A stretch of 64,000 nt of DNA from NCBI RefSeq assembly GCF_001654925.1, contig NZ_LXER01000022.1, positions 62,001 to 126,000 on the forward strand. The letters run 5' to 3'. Below the pieces are notes generated by a model. It saw nothing but the letters and a program-made list of their open reading frames with translations. It made no database searches and was not told where the DNA came from. The position numbers and the translations under genes are program-made. The DNA comes from Buttiauxella brennerae ATCC 51605 (GTDB lineage: Bacteria > Pseudomonadota > Gammaproteobacteria > Enterobacterales > Enterobacteriaceae). Below are positions 57,161-64,000 of this stretch, one piece after another (position 1 is the stretch's first letter; each line of letters begins with the position of its first letter).

Positions 57161-58342
57161 TTAACGCTTAATAGCGTACAACGTACCGTCTTTAGCCTGA
57201 ATTAACAGCTTGTCGCTGGCAACAACGGGCTCAGTCTGGAAGCCAGAACTGTCCACTTTTTGTTGAGCCACAAAACGGCCGTCATCGGCATTGATCCAGT
57301 GCATATACCCTTCGCTGTCGCCGACAACAAGATAACCGTTGTACAGAACAGGCGAGGTCAGATTACGGTGCAGCAGATCGCTTTGCGTCCACAGAGTGAC
57401 ACCGCCATCAGCATTCAGAGCCACAACGCGATCGTTCTGGTCGACAAGGAAAATACGGTTCGCATCAACAATAAAGTCGTTTACCGAACCCAGTTCACGT
57501 TTCCACATCACCTGGCCTGAACGTAAGTCCAGCGCAGTCAGGTTACCGTTATATGCCAGAGCATAAACCACACCGTTAACGATGACAGGCGTAGTATCGA
57601 CATCGCTCAGGCGGTCAATTTCAGTTGCACCGGTTGCCTGAGAAATACGTTGCTGCCAAATCATCTGGCCTTGCTTCATCAGCACAGCACTTACGCGACC
57701 GTTATCACCACCAACAATAGCAGCACCAAACGCTATGGCTGGAGCGGATTCGCCACGCAGAGAAAGCGCTGGCATATCCAGGTTTACTGTCCATTTCACT
57801 GCACCATCAGTTTCGTCAAGAGCCTGAAGCTGACCATTGCTGGTGTGAACCAGAACCAAACCGTCGCTGACTACCGGGCGAGAAAGTACTTCGCCTGCAG
57901 CTTTGCTTTGCCACGCAATACTACCATCAGAGGTGTTAAGCGCATAAACCTGTGCTTTCTCACTACCAACGTATACGTGCGCACCATCAACTGTTACACC
58001 ACCGGAAAGCAGTGCTGGCAGGTTGCTGGAATAGAAATTCGTTTTTTCAGACAGGTCAACAGACCAGACTTCTTTACCGTCATCCGCGTTAACGGCTTTC
58101 ACAGTACCACGGCGGTCTGCGGCATAAATGTTGCCGTCCTGCCATGCTGGGTGCAGATTGGAGTAGAAATCGCCAATACCGCTACCAACAGAAGTACTCC
58201 ATGATTTTTCAGGTTCAAACTGGTTTTCAACTGTCGGCAGTGGAGACATCTTTACCACGTCTTCTTCACCGCTAAACAGTGAACAACCGCTGAGCAGCGT
58301 CAGAGAAATCAGCCCTGGTACAAGTAGTTTACGCAATTGCAT
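57161..58342 (-). CDS. bamB: Outer membrane assembly lipoprotein BamB
   Basis: A beta-propeller lipoprotein of the Bam complex that binds BamA, 393 residues (E. coli 392). The lipobox is TLLSGCSLF (lipidated Cys20). The body is made of eight PQQ-like repeats (for example GSIAWQSKAAGEVLSRPVVSDGLV read in part). Starts 10 bases after yfgM, in the ispG-hisS-yfgM-bamB-der gene string. Confidence 0.96.
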   Translation of the reverse strand: MQLRKLLVPGLISLTLLSGCSLFSGEEDVVKMSPLPTVENQFEPEKSWSTSVGSGIGDFYSNLHPAWQDGNIYAADRRGTVKAVNADDGKEVWSVDLSEKTNFYSSNLPALLSGGVTVDGAHVYVGSEKAQVYALNTSDGSIAWQSKAAGEVLSRPVVSDGLVLVHTSNGQLQALDETDGAVKWTVNLDMPALSLRGESAPAIAFGAAIVGGDNGRVSAVLMKQGQMIWQQRISQATGATEIDRLSDVDTTPVIVNGVVYALAYNGNLTALDLRSGQVMWKRELGSVNDFIVDANRIFLVDQNDRVVALNADGGVTLWTQSDLLHRNLTSPVLYNGYLVVGDSEGYMHWINADDGRFVAQQKVDSSGFQTEPVVASDKLLIQAKDGTLYAIKR

Positions 58343-58352
58343 CGGGTCCCTC

Positions 58353-58973
58353 TTAGCTCGACAAATTATTAATTTTCATCTGCATCATTTCGCGCAGGGC
58401 TGGAGAAGCGTCAGTTTGTGAGCCTTTGCTCCACGCATCGCGTGCACCTTGCTTGTCCCCTTTGCTGAGCAGCGCTTCACCGCGCAAATCAGCAACAATC
58501 GCTACCCAACCTTCGCCTTTAATGCTGTCGAGGGTTTTCAGCGCCGCATCAGATTGCTTTTGTTGTATTTGAATACGTGCCAGACGCGCGTTGATAAGCG
58601 CCTGCAAATTTTCATCGCTGGTGCTGCTCAGGCCTTGCTGTAATTGAGCTGCCGCTTTCGCGAGATCATTGTTATCAGCGTATTTCTGAGCCAGCTCCAA
58701 TGACGCCAAAGCGCCATAGGTGTTCTTAGTGCCGGCAGCAAATTTCTCTGCGGCACTCAGTGTCGCAGGTTGATCGGCACGCACAGCATCTGTAACAGAT
58801 TGATATTCAAGAGAAGAAGCCATCGAACTTTCAGCCTGATGACTGTTCCAGTAACGCCAACCGACCAGCGCACCAATACCCAGTACGACACCTACTACCA
58901 GCGCTTTGCCATTTTCAGCAAAGAAGCGTTTTACTGCATCAACCTGTTCGTTATCGTTTTCGTAAATTTCCAC
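58353..58973 (-). CDS. yfgM: Periplasmic chaperone-associated protein YfgM
   Basis: An inner-membrane protein with a periplasmic TPR domain that works with PpiD and the Sec translocon, 206 residues as in E. coli. GTG start at 58973 after AAGGA. A short cytosolic segment, one helix (about 23-42, ALVVGVVLGIGALVGWRYW), then the TPR region rich in Ala. It lies between hisS and bamB as in E. coli. Confidence 0.95.
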   Translation of the reverse strand: MEIYENDNEQVDAVKRFFAENGKALVVGVVLGIGALVGWRYWNSHQAESSMASSLEYQSVTDAVRADQPATLSAAEKFAAGTKNTYGALASLELAQKYADNNDLAKAAAQLQQGLSSTSDENLQALINARLARIQIQQKQSDAALKTLDSIKGEGWVAIVADLRGEALLSKGDKQGARDAWSKGSQTDASPALREMMQMKINNLSS

Positions 58974-58997
58974 GCAGTCCTTCTCCTTAACGATTAA

Positions 58998-60284
58998 TCA
59001 CCGGGGAAAATAACCCAGTAGCGCCTGCAAATGAGCCACCGCGTTTGTTTGTTCAACGGTAGTTTGCTCACCTGTGCGCAGATCCTTCACGACGACCTGA
59101 CCATTTGCGACTTCAGTTTCACCCAGCACCAGGGCTGCACGCGCGCCCCACTTATCTGCACGGACGAACTGCTTCTTGAAGTTGCCACCGCCGTAGTTAG
59201 TCATCAGCTTAATAGCCGGGACCTGATCACGTAATTGCTCAGCTAACAGCATCGCCGCAGCTTGCGTTCCCTGACCTGACGATATCAGGTAAATATCGAC
59301 AACAGATTCTGCTTTAAATTCCGGGTTGATAGCCTGAACCAGCAAAACAAGACGTTCCAGACCCATAGCAAAGCCAACTGCAGGTGCTGCACGGCCACCA
59401 AGTTGCTCGACCAAACCGTCGTAACGACCGCCCGCACAAACGGTGCCCTGAGAACCCAGGCTGCTTGTTACCCATTCGAAAACGGTACGGTTGTAGTAAT
59501 CCAGACCACGCACCAGGCGTTGATTCACGGTATACGCGATACCCGCAGCATCAAGGTATTGGCAAAGGCCTGCGAAATGTTCACGAGAGTCTTCATCCAG
59601 ATAATCACCCAGCGTAGGTGCATCATCCAGTAGAGCCTGAACTTCCGGATTTTTAGAGTCCAGTACACGCAACGGGTTGCTGTACATACGACGCTGGCAA
59701 TCTTCGTCAAGCTTCTCTTTATGCTGCTCCAGGAACGCAACCAGCGCGTCACGGTAGTTAGCGCGTGCTTCAAGCGAACCAATTGAGTTCAGTTCCAGGC
59801 TAACATGCTGGTCGATACCCAACGCACGCCACCAGCGCGCGGTCAGCATGATCAGCTCAGCATCAATATCAGGCCCTTGCAGACCAAAGACTTCGACACC
59901 CAACTGATTGAACTGGCGGTAACGCCCTTTTTGCGGACGCTCATGGCGGAACATCGGCCCGATGTACCACAAGCGCTGTTCCTGATTGTACAGAAGACCA
60001 TGTTCGATACCGGCACGCACGCAGCCCGCGGTGCCTTCAGGACGCAGAGTCAGGCTATCGCCGTTGCGGTCCTCAAAGGTATACATCTCTTTTTCAACCA
60101 CGTCGGTCACTTCACCGATTGCGCGTTTGAATAACGGGGTCTGCTCTACAATCGGCAAACGGATTTCGCTGTAACCGTAGCTGCCGAGCACCTGTTTCAG
60201 AATGCCTTCAATGCGCTGCCAAATGGCGGTTTCGCCAGGCAGGTAATCGTTCATGCCGCGGATGGCTTGAATGTTTTTTGCCAC
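58998..60284 (-). CDS. hisS: Histidyl-tRNA synthetase
   Basis: A class II aminoacyl-tRNA synthetase charging tRNA(His), 428 residues (E. coli 424). It starts with GTG at 60284 ([15 protein letters not shown]). Motif 2 is [24 protein letters not shown] in part, the histidine-specific motif [15 protein letters not shown] is present, motif 3 is [10 protein letters not shown], and the C-terminal anticodon-binding domain follows. It follows ispG across a gap that resembles the SroE small RNA locus. Confidence 0.98.
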   Translation of the reverse strand: MAKNIQAIRGMNDYLPGETAIWQRIEGILKQVLGSYGYSEIRLPIVEQTPLFKRAIGEVTDVVEKEMYTFEDRNGDSLTLRPEGTAGCVRAGIEHGLLYNQEQRLWYIGPMFRHERPQKGRYRQFNQLGVEVFGLQGPDIDAELIMLTARWWRALGIDQHVSLELNSIGSLEARANYRDALVAFLEQHKEKLDEDCQRRMYSNPLRVLDSKNPEVQALLDDAPTLGDYLDEDSREHFAGLCQYLDAAGIAYTVNQRLVRGLDYYNRTVFEWVTSSLGSQGTVCAGGRYDGLVEQLGGRAAPAVGFAMGLERLVLLVQAINPEFKAESVVDIYLISSGQGTQAAAMLLAEQLRDQVPAIKLMTNYGGGNFKKQFVRADKWGARAALVLGETEVANGQVVVKDLRTGEQTTVEQTNAVAHLQALLGYFPR

Positions 60285-60287
60285 GTT

Positions 60288-60400
60288 TATTCTCTACCGA
60301 ATTTATACAAAAAATGAACCCGAAATCAGACTGCTTGCTTTAGCAAAACGTCTGGCGGGTTCAATCATACACGGGAAGCCGAATGCTTCCCATGTTTCGC
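60288..60400 (-). ncRNA. sroE: Possible SroE small RNA / ispG-hisS leader
   Basis: The 117-base gap between ispG and hisS lies where the E. coli SroE small RNA is encoded. On the minus strand it can form a hairpin gggaagc-attcg-gcttccc and a second dyad tgaacccgcc...gggttca, with little coding potential. I recall the position rather than the exact SroE sequence, so identity is tentative. It could instead be an hisS leader. Confidence 0.45.
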
Positions 60401-60401
60401 A

Positions 60402-61523
60402 CTATTTTTCCAGCTGCTGGATACTAATCCGCTGCGATTCATCGAGCATGGAAGCCTTGGCACGAATACGCGCTTCAAGCTGCGCAATCATGTTTTCGTT
60501 ATCCATTCGATCACGCTGACGCACACCGTCTTCGTAGAAACCACTCTTCTTGTGACCACCGGTCACACCCAACGTGGATACCAGCGCTTCGCCCGGCCCG
60601 TTCACTACACAACCAATAATCGAAACATCCATTGGCGTGATGATATCTTCCAGGCGTTCTTCGAGAGCGTTCACCGTACCGATAACATCGAACTCCTGGC
60701 GCGAACACGTCGGGCAGGCGATAAAGTTAATACCGCGAGCACGGATGCGCAAAGATTTCAGAATATCGAAACCAACCTTGATCTCTTCAACCGGATCGGC
60801 GGCTAGTGATACGCGCAGCGTGTCACCAATCCCTTCGGCCAACAATAAGCCAAGGCCGATGGCCGATTTCACAGAGCCTGCACGCAGGCCACCCGCTTCG
60901 GTGATCCCCAAATGCAGTGGCTGATCGATCTGTTTAGCCAGCAAACGGTAGGATTCGACCGCGAGGAAAACATCGGATGCTTTTACACTCACTTTGAACT
61001 GATCAAAGTTGAGGCGATCCAGATGATCTACATGACGCATCGCGGATTCTAACAACGCCTGAGGCGTTGGCTCGCCATACTTTTCTTGCAGATCTTTTTC
61101 CAGCGATCCGGCGTTAACACCGATACGGATCGGGATATTTTTGTCCCGGGCACAATCCACAACGCTACGAATACGCTCTTCGTTGCCGATATTGCCTGGG
61201 TTAATACGTAGACAATCGACGCCATACTCAGCAACTTTGAGGGCGATACGATAGTCAAAATGGATATCAGCGACCAACGGGACGTTGACCTGCTGTTTGA
61301 TGAGCCTGAACGCTTCTGCTGCGTCCATGGTGGGTACTGATATGCGAACGATATCGGCACCCACTCTTTCTAACGCTCGAATCTGATTAACAGTCGCTTC
61401 AACATCCGTAGTACGGGTGTTGGTCATCGACTGAACGGCGATCGGTGCCCCGTCGCCGATAGGAACATTTCCTACGTAGATCCGTTTGGATTTTCTACGC
61501 TGAATTGGGGCTTCATTATGCAT
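60402..61523 (-). CDS. ispG: HMB-PP synthase IspG
   Basis: 4-hydroxy-3-methylbut-2-enyl-diphosphate synthase of the MEP isoprenoid pathway, 373 residues (E. coli 372). TIM-barrel N-terminal domain ([28 protein letters not shown]), then the iron-sulphur domain with Cys pair [11 protein letters not shown] and third Cys in [12 protein letters not shown], which also carries the catalytic Glu. The ATG at 61523 matches the E. coli start. It follows rodZ by 37 bp on the same strand. Confidence 0.98.
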   Translation of the reverse strand: MHNEAPIQRRKSKRIYVGNVPIGDGAPIAVQSMTNTRTTDVEATVNQIRALERVGADIVRISVPTMDAAEAFRLIKQQVNVPLVADIHFDYRIALKVAEYGVDCLRINPGNIGNEERIRSVVDCARDKNIPIRIGVNAGSLEKDLQEKYGEPTPQALLESAMRHVDHLDRLNFDQFKVSVKASDVFLAVESYRLLAKQIDQPLHLGITEAGGLRAGSVKSAIGLGLLLAEGIGDTLRVSLAADPVEEIKVGFDILKSLRIRARGINFIACPTCSRQEFDVIGTVNALEERLEDIITPMDVSIIGCVVNGPGEALVSTLGVTGGHKKSGFYEDGVRQRDRMDNENMIAQLEARIRAKASMLDESQRISIQQLEK

Positions 61524-61560
61524 TACAAATCTCCACAATTACGCGTCATGCTGGCTGCGA

Positions 61561-62568
61561 TTATTCAGCACTTACTGTCAGACGTGCAACCTGGCTAGTT
61601 CTGATAAAGCGACTCAAATCGACAGGTTTACCCTGGAACTGAATCTGGACTGCAGCTGGAGCACCAATTTTCAATTTATACGGTGCCTGACCGGCTAAAT
61701 TCAAATTGCCATCTTTACGCTGCATACCGCTGAATAATTTCTTACCCGTTGCGTCGGTCACTTCGAGCCAGCAATCGGCGTTGAAGTTCATCACTAGCGC
61801 ATTCGCATCAGCCACAGGTGTATTCACAGCAGCCTGATCGGTAGGTAACGCACTATTTTGCGACGGTGACGTTGCAGTGGACTGCGCATTATCAACAGGT
61901 GCCAGGCTTGGTGACACAACAGCGGAAGAATCCGCTGGTGTGTTTTGCTGGGCCGTCACTGCTGGGGCTTGATTTGATGCTGAATCAGTTACAGGAGCAG
62001 GCTGTGTCTCTGCTGGAGTCTGCACAGGTTGCTGTGCAGAAGTATCAGACTCAGATGAATCACTGGTCGTTAGAGGTACTGACTGAGAGTTGCTGTTGCT
62101 GGCAGAAAGTTCAGCTGAAGATTGATCTGCCATAGTCGAGATTTCTTCCTGCTGTGCTTTGTGGTTTTGCCACCACCACGCACCCGTCAGGCCGATAACG
62201 ACAAACAAAACGAGCCAGGTGACGCTCATCAGCCAACCGTCACGTTTCTTACGGCGTTTCCCCAGTGAAAAACTTTGCATTGGAGCAACTTTGGCCGCTC
62301 TGATAGGTGCGTGTTTTTCCATCATCGGCAACAGTTCTTCTTCCGGAATACGCACAAGACGTGCATAAGAACGGATATAACCACGCAGGAAGGTCGACGC
62401 TAACTCGGCAGGAGCCTTGTCATCTTCAATATCCCGAACGGTGGAAACTTTCAGGCACAGGCGCTCGGCCACGGCTTGTTGGCTAAGACCGAGTTCTTCA
62501 CGGGCAACACGTAAACGTTCACCCGTGGTTTTTTCTGCATTTGATTCGTGAGTGGCTTCAGTATTCAT
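61561..62568 (-). CDS. rodZ: Cytoskeletal protein RodZ
   Basis: A rod-shape protein linking MreB to the cell wall machinery, 335 residues (E. coli 337). An N-terminal helix-turn-helix of the Xre type ([23 protein letters not shown], about 17-70), a basic stretch, one membrane helix (about 111-133), a long Ser/Thr/Gln/Pro-rich periplasmic linker (about 140-255) and a C-terminal beta domain ([16 protein letters not shown]). Upstream of ispG. Confidence 0.97.
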   Translation of the reverse strand: MNTEATHESNAEKTTGERLRVAREELGLSQQAVAERLCLKVSTVRDIEDDKAPAELASTFLRGYIRSYARLVRIPEEELLPMMEKHAPIRAAKVAPMQSFSLGKRRKKRDGWLMSVTWLVLFVVIGLTGAWWWQNHKAQQEEISTMADQSSAELSASNSNSQSVPLTTSDSSESDTSAQQPVQTPAETQPAPVTDSASNQAPAVTAQQNTPADSSAVVSPSLAPVDNAQSTATSPSQNSALPTDQAAVNTPVADANALVMNFNADCWLEVTDATGKKLFSGMQRKDGNLNLAGQAPYKLKIGAPAAVQIQFQGKPVDLSRFIRTSQVARLTVSAE

Positions 62569-62721
62569 TAGCTACAATTGCTGGGACTGTTCGATTGAGG
62601 AATTAGGCAGGAGTCTTGCAGCACAGCGTTTCCGCTTCACCACGCTCTCCCGCTTCGCGAAACAAATCTGTGTTCTGAAGGGTAAACCTCCAGACAACAT
62701 AACATTCAGCTCAAACTGCAT

Positions 62722-62751
62722 GTTCACATAAACATACCGCTTTGTGTGAAC
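62722..62751. promoter_or_regulatory. Operator-like palindrome upstream of rodZ
   Basis: Two 11-base arms (gttcacataaa and tttgtgtgaac) that are inverted repeats with one mismatch, separated by 8 bases, about 155 bp upstream of the rodZ start. It resembles a dimeric regulator site, but no known regulator consensus is claimed. Confidence 0.35.
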
Positions 62752-62955
62752 GACTTAATCATCGATGAGTTAACCATAGACAGCATTTTTAATGTTGTCA
62801 GTGTATTGCAAGCAGCGATGGCTTAAATAGATGCGCCTAAACTATTGTTGTACCGTTACATACTGCCTTAAAGCGCTATGAAACGCACCGTAATTATTAA
62901 TCTTAAAGTCACTCGCTAAACTTGCATAACTCCAGGATATCACTATGTGTTTTTT

Positions 62956-62985
62956 GAACCCTGCACCAGCGCTGCTGCAGGGTTC
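62956..62985. other. Strong dyad just after rlmN
   Basis: A 10-bp stem gaaccctgca/tgcagggttc with a 10-base loop that is itself nearly self-complementary (ccagcgctgc). A T-run lies on the left side, which on the minus strand becomes an A-run after the hairpin, so it is not a canonical rlmN terminator despite its place. Confidence 0.5.
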
Positions 62986-63009
62986 ATATCTGACTAACGT
63001 AATAGTTTA

Positions 63010-64000
63010 TCAGACTGCTTTAACATCAATGGGTTCACCCTGCATACGCTTACGTAACGTACGTTTTGTACGGTCAATAACTTCGCCAGCCAACTGACCA
63101 CAAGCTGCATCGATATCATCGCCACGCGTCTTACGCACGATGGTCGTAAAGCCATAACTCATTAATACTTTTGAGAAACGGTCAATACGGCTATTGGAGC
63201 TACGGCCATATGGCGCCCCAGGGAACGGGTTCCATGGGATCAGGTTAATTTTACATGGCGTATCTTTCAGACATTCAGCCAACTGATGCGCATGATCAGT
63301 ACCATCGTTGACGTGATCCAGCAGAACGTATTCCACGGTGACACGGCCCTGGTTGGCGTTGGATTTCTCCAGATAGCGACGCACAGAGGACAGGAAAGTC
63401 TCGATGTTGTACTTTTTGTTGATAGGCATGATCTGGTCGCGGATTTCGTCCGTCGGCGCATGCAGAGAAATGGCCAATGCCACATCAATCATGTCACCCA
63501 ACTTATCCAACGCCGGAACGACACCGGAAGTCGAAAGCGTAACGCGACGTTTAGAAAGCCCGAAGCCGAAATCATCAAGCATGATTTCCATTGCTGGAAC
63601 CACATTGTTGAGGTTCAACAACGGTTCACCCATACCCATCATGACAACGTTAGTAATAGGACGTACGCCGGTTTTCTTTTGCGCGCCAATAATTTTCGCC
63701 GCACGCCATACCTGCCCGATGATTTCAGAAACACGCAGGTTACGGTTAAAGCCTTGCTGAGCTGTGGAGCAGAATTTACATTCCAGAGCACAACCAACCT
63801 GGGAAGAAACACACAATGTGGCGCGGTCTTCTTCAGGGATATACACCGTTTCAACGAGCTGATCGGCGATGCGAATAGCCCATTTAATTGTGCCGTCTGC
63901 GGAACGCTGCTCTTCAGCAACTTCAGGAGCGCGGATTTCAGCGACTTCTTTAAGTCTGTTACGCAGAACTTTGTTGATGTCAGTCATTTCATCGAAGTCA
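63010..64000 (-). CDS. rlmN: 23S rRNA/tRNA methyltransferase RlmN, 5' end outside window
   Basis: A radical-SAM enzyme methylating C2 of A2503 in 23S rRNA and A37 in some tRNAs. The frame is open to the window edge; residues upstream of the internal Met at 63987 read DFDEM as in E. coli, so that Met is not the start and about 55 residues are missing. The radical-SAM motif is [13 protein letters not shown], the GMGEPLLN and [12 protein letters not shown] stretches are typical, and the C-terminal catalytic Cys lies in [12 protein letters not shown]. Ends [13 protein letters not shown]. Confidence 0.96.
   Translation of the reverse strand, partial: DFDEMTDINKVLRNRLKEVAEIRAPEVAEEQRSADGTIKWAIRIADQLVETVYIPEEDRATLCVSSQVGCALECKFCSTAQQGFNRNLRVSEIIGQVWRAAKIIGAQKKTGVRPITNVVMMGMGEPLLNLNNVVPAMEIMLDDFGFGLSKRRVTLSTSGVVPALDKLGDMIDVALAISLHAPTDEIRDQIMPINKKYNIETFLSSVRRYLEKSNANQGRVTVEYVLLDHVNDGTDHAHQLAECLKDTPCKINLIPWNPFPGAPYGRSSNSRIDRFSKVLMSYGFTTIVRKTRGDDIDAACGQLAGEVIDRTKRTLRKRMQGEPIDVKAV

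Larger units (their letters stand above)
62569..63009. other. rlmN-rodZ intergenic region
   Basis: 441 bases between rlmN and rodZ, both on the minus strand. It is longer than I would expect from E. coli. It should hold the rodZ promoter. Three inverted repeats are visible: gttcacataaa/tttgtgtgaac (62722-62751), gacagcat/atgttgtc (62780-62800) and gaaccctgca/tgcagggttc (62956-62985). No protein-coding frame with family resemblance was recognised. Confidence 0.6.

Noticed and set aside
62956-62985. Rho-independent terminator for rlmN
   Set aside because: The T-run lies before the hairpin on the plus strand and becomes an A-run after it on the minus strand, so the polarity is wrong.
63010-63987. 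RlmN as a complete 325-residue protein
   Set aside because: The Met at 63987 is an internal residue; the frame continues to the window edge with conserved residues.

Overview
The window is a stretch of enterobacterial (Enterobacteriaceae-like) chromosome. It follows the Escherichia coli gene order from tktB to rlmN almost gene for gene (tktB-ypfG-nudK-aegA-narQ-acrD-ypfM-yffB-dapE-ypfN-ypfH-tmcA-ypfJ-purC-bamC-dapA-gcvR-bcp-perM-bepA-arsC-hda-uraA-upp-purMN-ppk-ppx-yfgF-yfgG-guaA-guaB-xseA-yfgJ-der-bamB-yfgM-hisS-ispG-rodZ-rlmN), with protein lengths mostly equal to the E. coli ones. It is not E. coli itself: the sequences are diverged, several E. coli genes are absent (hyf operon, yfgH, yfgI) and several blocks are extra. 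Seven ERIC elements also point to Enterobacteriaceae. I cannot name the genus from sequence alone. tktB (left edge) and rlmN (right edge) are cut by the window.

Layout. 1-3.96 kb: tktB end, ypfG bracketed by ERICs, nudK. 4.1-13.4 kb: a nitrate-respiration block made of periplasmic nitrate reductase napFDABC (no napGH), the AegA redox protein, and the sensor/regulator pair narQ-narP, whose narP is unlinked to narQ in E. coli. 13.5-23.5 kb: acrD efflux pump, microprotein ypfM, yffB, dapE, ypfN, an extra hypoxanthine-phosphoribosyltransferase-like gene, ypfH, tmcA, ypfJ. 23.6-31.5 kb: purC, bamC-dapA, divergent gcvR-bcp, perM, bepA-arsC, hda. 31.6-39.5 kb: upp-uraA, purMN, ppk-ppx. 39.5-42.3 kb: yfgF (c-di-GMP phosphodiesterase with an FNR-like box) and yfgG.

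The accessory parts are 42.3-46.1 kb (LysR regulator, Old Yellow Enzyme, monothiol DsbA-like protein, family II inorganic pyrophosphatase), which replaces yfgH-yfgI, and 51.3-55.5 kb (stand-alone eutBC, orphan solute-binding protein, LprI-like periplasmic protein), which lies in the xseA-der interval that carries the CS54 island in Salmonella. Between them are guaBA and xseA. The right end, 55.5-64 kb, is the conserved ispG-hisS-yfgM-bamB-der gene string with rodZ and partial rlmN.

Purine metabolism recurs (purC, purMN, guaBA, upp, an HPRT-like gene), with PurR-type operators visible at purC, purM and guaB. Envelope assembly (bamB, bamC, bepA, yfgM), anaerobic respiration (nap, narQP, yfgF) and polyphosphate/pyrophosphate metabolism (ppk, ppx, family II PPase) are the other themes. 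No tRNA, rRNA, CRISPR array, prophage or insertion sequence was seen. I did not find a clearly new multi-gene system. The best candidates for a second look are the LysR/OYE/thioredoxin-like cluster, the HPRT paralogue, the stand-alone eutBC block and the ERIC-stop-codon pattern.
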